Assembly (NCBI GenBank): GCA_030539415.1
Contig: JAUNSE010000011.1
Location: 1-15,902, forward strand
DNA length: 15,902 nucleotides
Reading direction: 5' to 3'
Source: Desulfovibrionaceae bacterium
Lineage (GTDB): Bacteria; Desulfobacterota; Desulfovibrionia; Desulfovibrionales; Desulfovibrionaceae
In this document: positions 14,680 to 15,902 of the stretch, piece by piece
Layout: each line of letters opens with the position of its first letter
Numbering within the stretch: position 1 is the stretch's first letter
Program-made: the position numbers and the translations under genes
The notes under the pieces: model-generated
Database searches by the model: none
What the model saw: only the letters and a program-made list of their open reading frames with translations
What the model was told of the DNA's origin: nothing

Positions 14680-15663
14680 CTAGAGCGCGGCCAGCAGAAA
14701 GGCCCGCATTTCGTCTTCCTGGCAGCCGCTGAACCACTGGCTGAGGTCCGCCCCCTTCAGGGCATCGTCGAACGCCTCCCTGCGGGCCTGGCAGCCTGTC
14801 AGAAGCGCCTCGAGCCGGGCTGTCGGCTCGACGGCGAAGAAGTCGCCGTATATGCGGCAGGCCGTGACAATGCCCTTCTCGACCTGCAGGCAGACCTGCA
14901 CGCGGCCCCAGGGAAAGCGGCGGGCCGTGGAGCTGGTGAATTTTGGCGAGGCGCCGATATTCCATTCCCAGCGCCCGTACTTTTCGGCCTGCAGACGCAG
15001 GGCCTCCCTGTGCGCGGCCTCGGGCAGATCGGCCGGCACCGCGCCCATCTCGTCGGCCAGCACGCCGCACAGGTCCTCCAGCGTCGTGCCTGCCTTCCAG
15101 AACTCGCTGATGTTGGCCACCCTCGCCCGGACAGAAGCCACCCCCTTGGACATGTACTTTTCCGGGTCCGGATGCAGCGCCATGGTCATGTCCTCGAAGT
15201 CCGCATCCACCAGCAGGGTGCCGTGATGCAGGACGCGGCCCTGCGCCAGACGCTGGGCCGAGCCGGAAATCTTGCGGCCGCCGGCCTCCAGGTCATTGCG
15301 TCCGGAGATCCGGGCGTCGACACCGCACCTGCCCAGGGCGCGCACAATGGGCTCGAGATAGTGCCGGAAGTCCACCTTGCGGACGCCGGGACGGTACTCC
15401 AGAAAGGAGAAGTTGAGATTGCCCAGATCGTGATAGACCGCGCCGCCGCCCGTGCTCCGGCGCACCACAGGCAGGGATCGTCTGCGCACCTCCTCGGCGT
15501 TCACCTCCTCCATGGCATTCTGGTGACAGCCGACAATGACGCTCGGCCCGTTCTGCCAGAGCATGAAGCAGGGTTCGCTGTCAGGATTCAGCGCGGAGAA
15601 GAGAGCCTCCTCCACGGCAAGGTTGTAGGAGGGATCATGGGTGGTCAGACGCAGATACTGCAT
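14680..15663 (-). CDS. lplA: Lipoate-protein ligase A
   Basis: A 327-residue ATP-dependent lipoate ligase, matching the roughly 330 residues of two-domain LplA. It activates free lipoate and joins it to a lysine of acceptor proteins, here most likely GcvH. The lipoate/ATP-binding block RRSTGGGAVYHDLGNLNFSF (68-87), the catalytic Lys131 in GGRKISGSAQR (128-138) and the HHGTLLVDADF strand (146-156) are all present. The C-terminal accessory domain is included, recognised by WNIGASPKFT (234-243). The start at 15663 (MQYLRLTTHDPSYNLAVEEA) has AAGGAG in front; a longer in-frame reading to 15843 is Pro/Ala-rich and unconserved. Its position ahead of gcvT-H-PA-PB suggests a dedicated role, though no other lipoylated enzyme can be excluded. 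Confidence 0.94.
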   Translation of the reverse strand: MQYLRLTTHDPSYNLAVEEALFSALNPDSEPCFMLWQNGPSVIVGCHQNAMEEVNAEEVRRRSLPVVRRSTGGGAVYHDLGNLNFSFLEYRPGVRKVDFRHYLEPIVRALGRCGVDARISGRNDLEAGGRKISGSAQRLAQGRVLHHGTLLVDADFEDMTMALHPDPEKYMSKGVASVRARVANISEFWKAGTTLEDLCGVLADEMGAVPADLPEAAHREALRLQAEKYGRWEWNIGASPKFTSSTARRFPWGRVQVCLQVEKGIVTACRIYGDFFAVEPTARLEALLTGCQARREAFDDALKGADLSQWFSGCQEDEMRAFLLAAL

Positions 15664-15849
15664 GGCAGCTCCTTGGGCCCTCCTCTCTCCGCCGTCGGCA
15701 TGCTTCGGCATGACCTGGAAAGGGAGGAGGCCGGAAATGAAAGGGTGAGGGACGCAAGCGGGGGAAGGCGCGGGCGGGAAGCGGAGACAGGGGGGAGTCG
15801 GACGCGGCAGAAGGAGGAAGGGAGCGCAGGCCGGGAGGCGCAAACAAAA
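15664..15849. other. Purine-rich upstream region of lplA
   Basis: About 185 bases without a gene. From about 15719 to 15845 the plus strand is strongly enriched in G and A, with several G-runs, and the minus strand is matching polypyrimidine. No clear -10/-35 pair for lplA is seen. The lplA promoter may lie in it or further right. Confidence 0.5.
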
Positions 15850-15902
15850 GGCTCTGTTGAACCAAAATGTTGATTTTAGAGGGGTACGGCCTCAAGGACT
15901 GA
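15850..15902. mobile_element. Possible terminal inverted repeat of an IS5-family (IS903-like) element, cut by the window end
   Basis: The plus strand at 15850-15867 reads GGCTCTGTTGAACCAAAA, which agrees at about 13 of 18 positions with the IS903 terminal repeat as I recall it (GGCTTTGTTGAATAAATC). The sequence character also changes here, from purine-rich to mixed. Only 53 bases are visible, with no transposase and no second end, so this is tentative. Confidence 0.3.

Noticed and set aside
1..15902. CRISPR arrays, tRNA or rRNA genes, prophage or toxin-antitoxin genes
   Set aside because: No regularly spaced repeats, cloverleaf sequences or matching protein families were seen on either strand.

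Overview
The window looks like a moderately GC-rich chromosomal segment from a sulfate-reducing deltaproteobacterium (Desulfobacterota), most probably a lactate-oxidising member of the Desulfovibrionaceae. This is inferred from gene content. The lactate dehydrogenase has its iron-sulfur LUD subunit fused to a two-CCG-domain subunit, and it lies beside a small LUD subunit and an LctP-type lactate permease. There is also a two-subunit glycine decarboxylase and a salvage-type lipoate ligase. No marker gene settles the species. Almost all genes lie on the minus strand; only one HAD phosphatase gene is on the plus strand.

Layout, left to right. (1) 1-71: the first codons of a dihydrolipoamide dehydrogenase (lpd), minus strand, with its own promoter at 120-148. 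(2) 354-1923: an amtB-PII nitrogen pair, minus strand, with a sigma-54-type promoter at 2003-2017 and a terminator at 272-311. (3) 1924-2612: a divergent control region with a 12-bp palindrome, three copies of an ACATTTATGTA motif and two GC-rich hairpins. (4) 2613-3392: a class IIA HAD phosphatase, plus strand, ending in a hairpin. (5) 3508-6306: lldG-lldEF, L-lactate oxidation to pyruvate. (6) 6307-6910: a gene-free leader. (7) 7021-8709: the lactate permease lctP, followed by its own terminator. (8) 8710-9862: an AT-rich gene-free region of more than 1 kb holding a candidate lctP promoter and several repeats. (9) 9930-14387: the glycine cleavage genes, transcribed gcvT-gcvH-gcvPA-gcvPB, with a strong terminator. 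(10) 14680-15663: a lipoate-protein ligase, upstream of gcvT. (11) 15664-15902: a purine-rich tract, then a possible insertion-sequence end.

How the genes work together: LctP imports lactate and LldG/LldEF oxidise it to pyruvate. LplA attaches lipoate to GcvH, which shuttles the aminomethyl group of glycine between P (GcvPA/PB), T and L (Lpd, partly in the window), yielding CO2, ammonia and methylene-tetrahydrofolate. AmtB and PII handle ammonium uptake and nitrogen sensing.

I see no CRISPR array, defence system, prophage, tRNA or rRNA, and no clearly novel multigene system. The points most worth a second look are: a PII protein without the uridylylation tyrosine, the sigma-54 control of amtB, the repeated operator-like motif and competing hairpins before the HAD gene, the separation of lpd from gcvPB by about 9.9 kb of unrelated genes, and the large AT-rich control region of the lactate genes.
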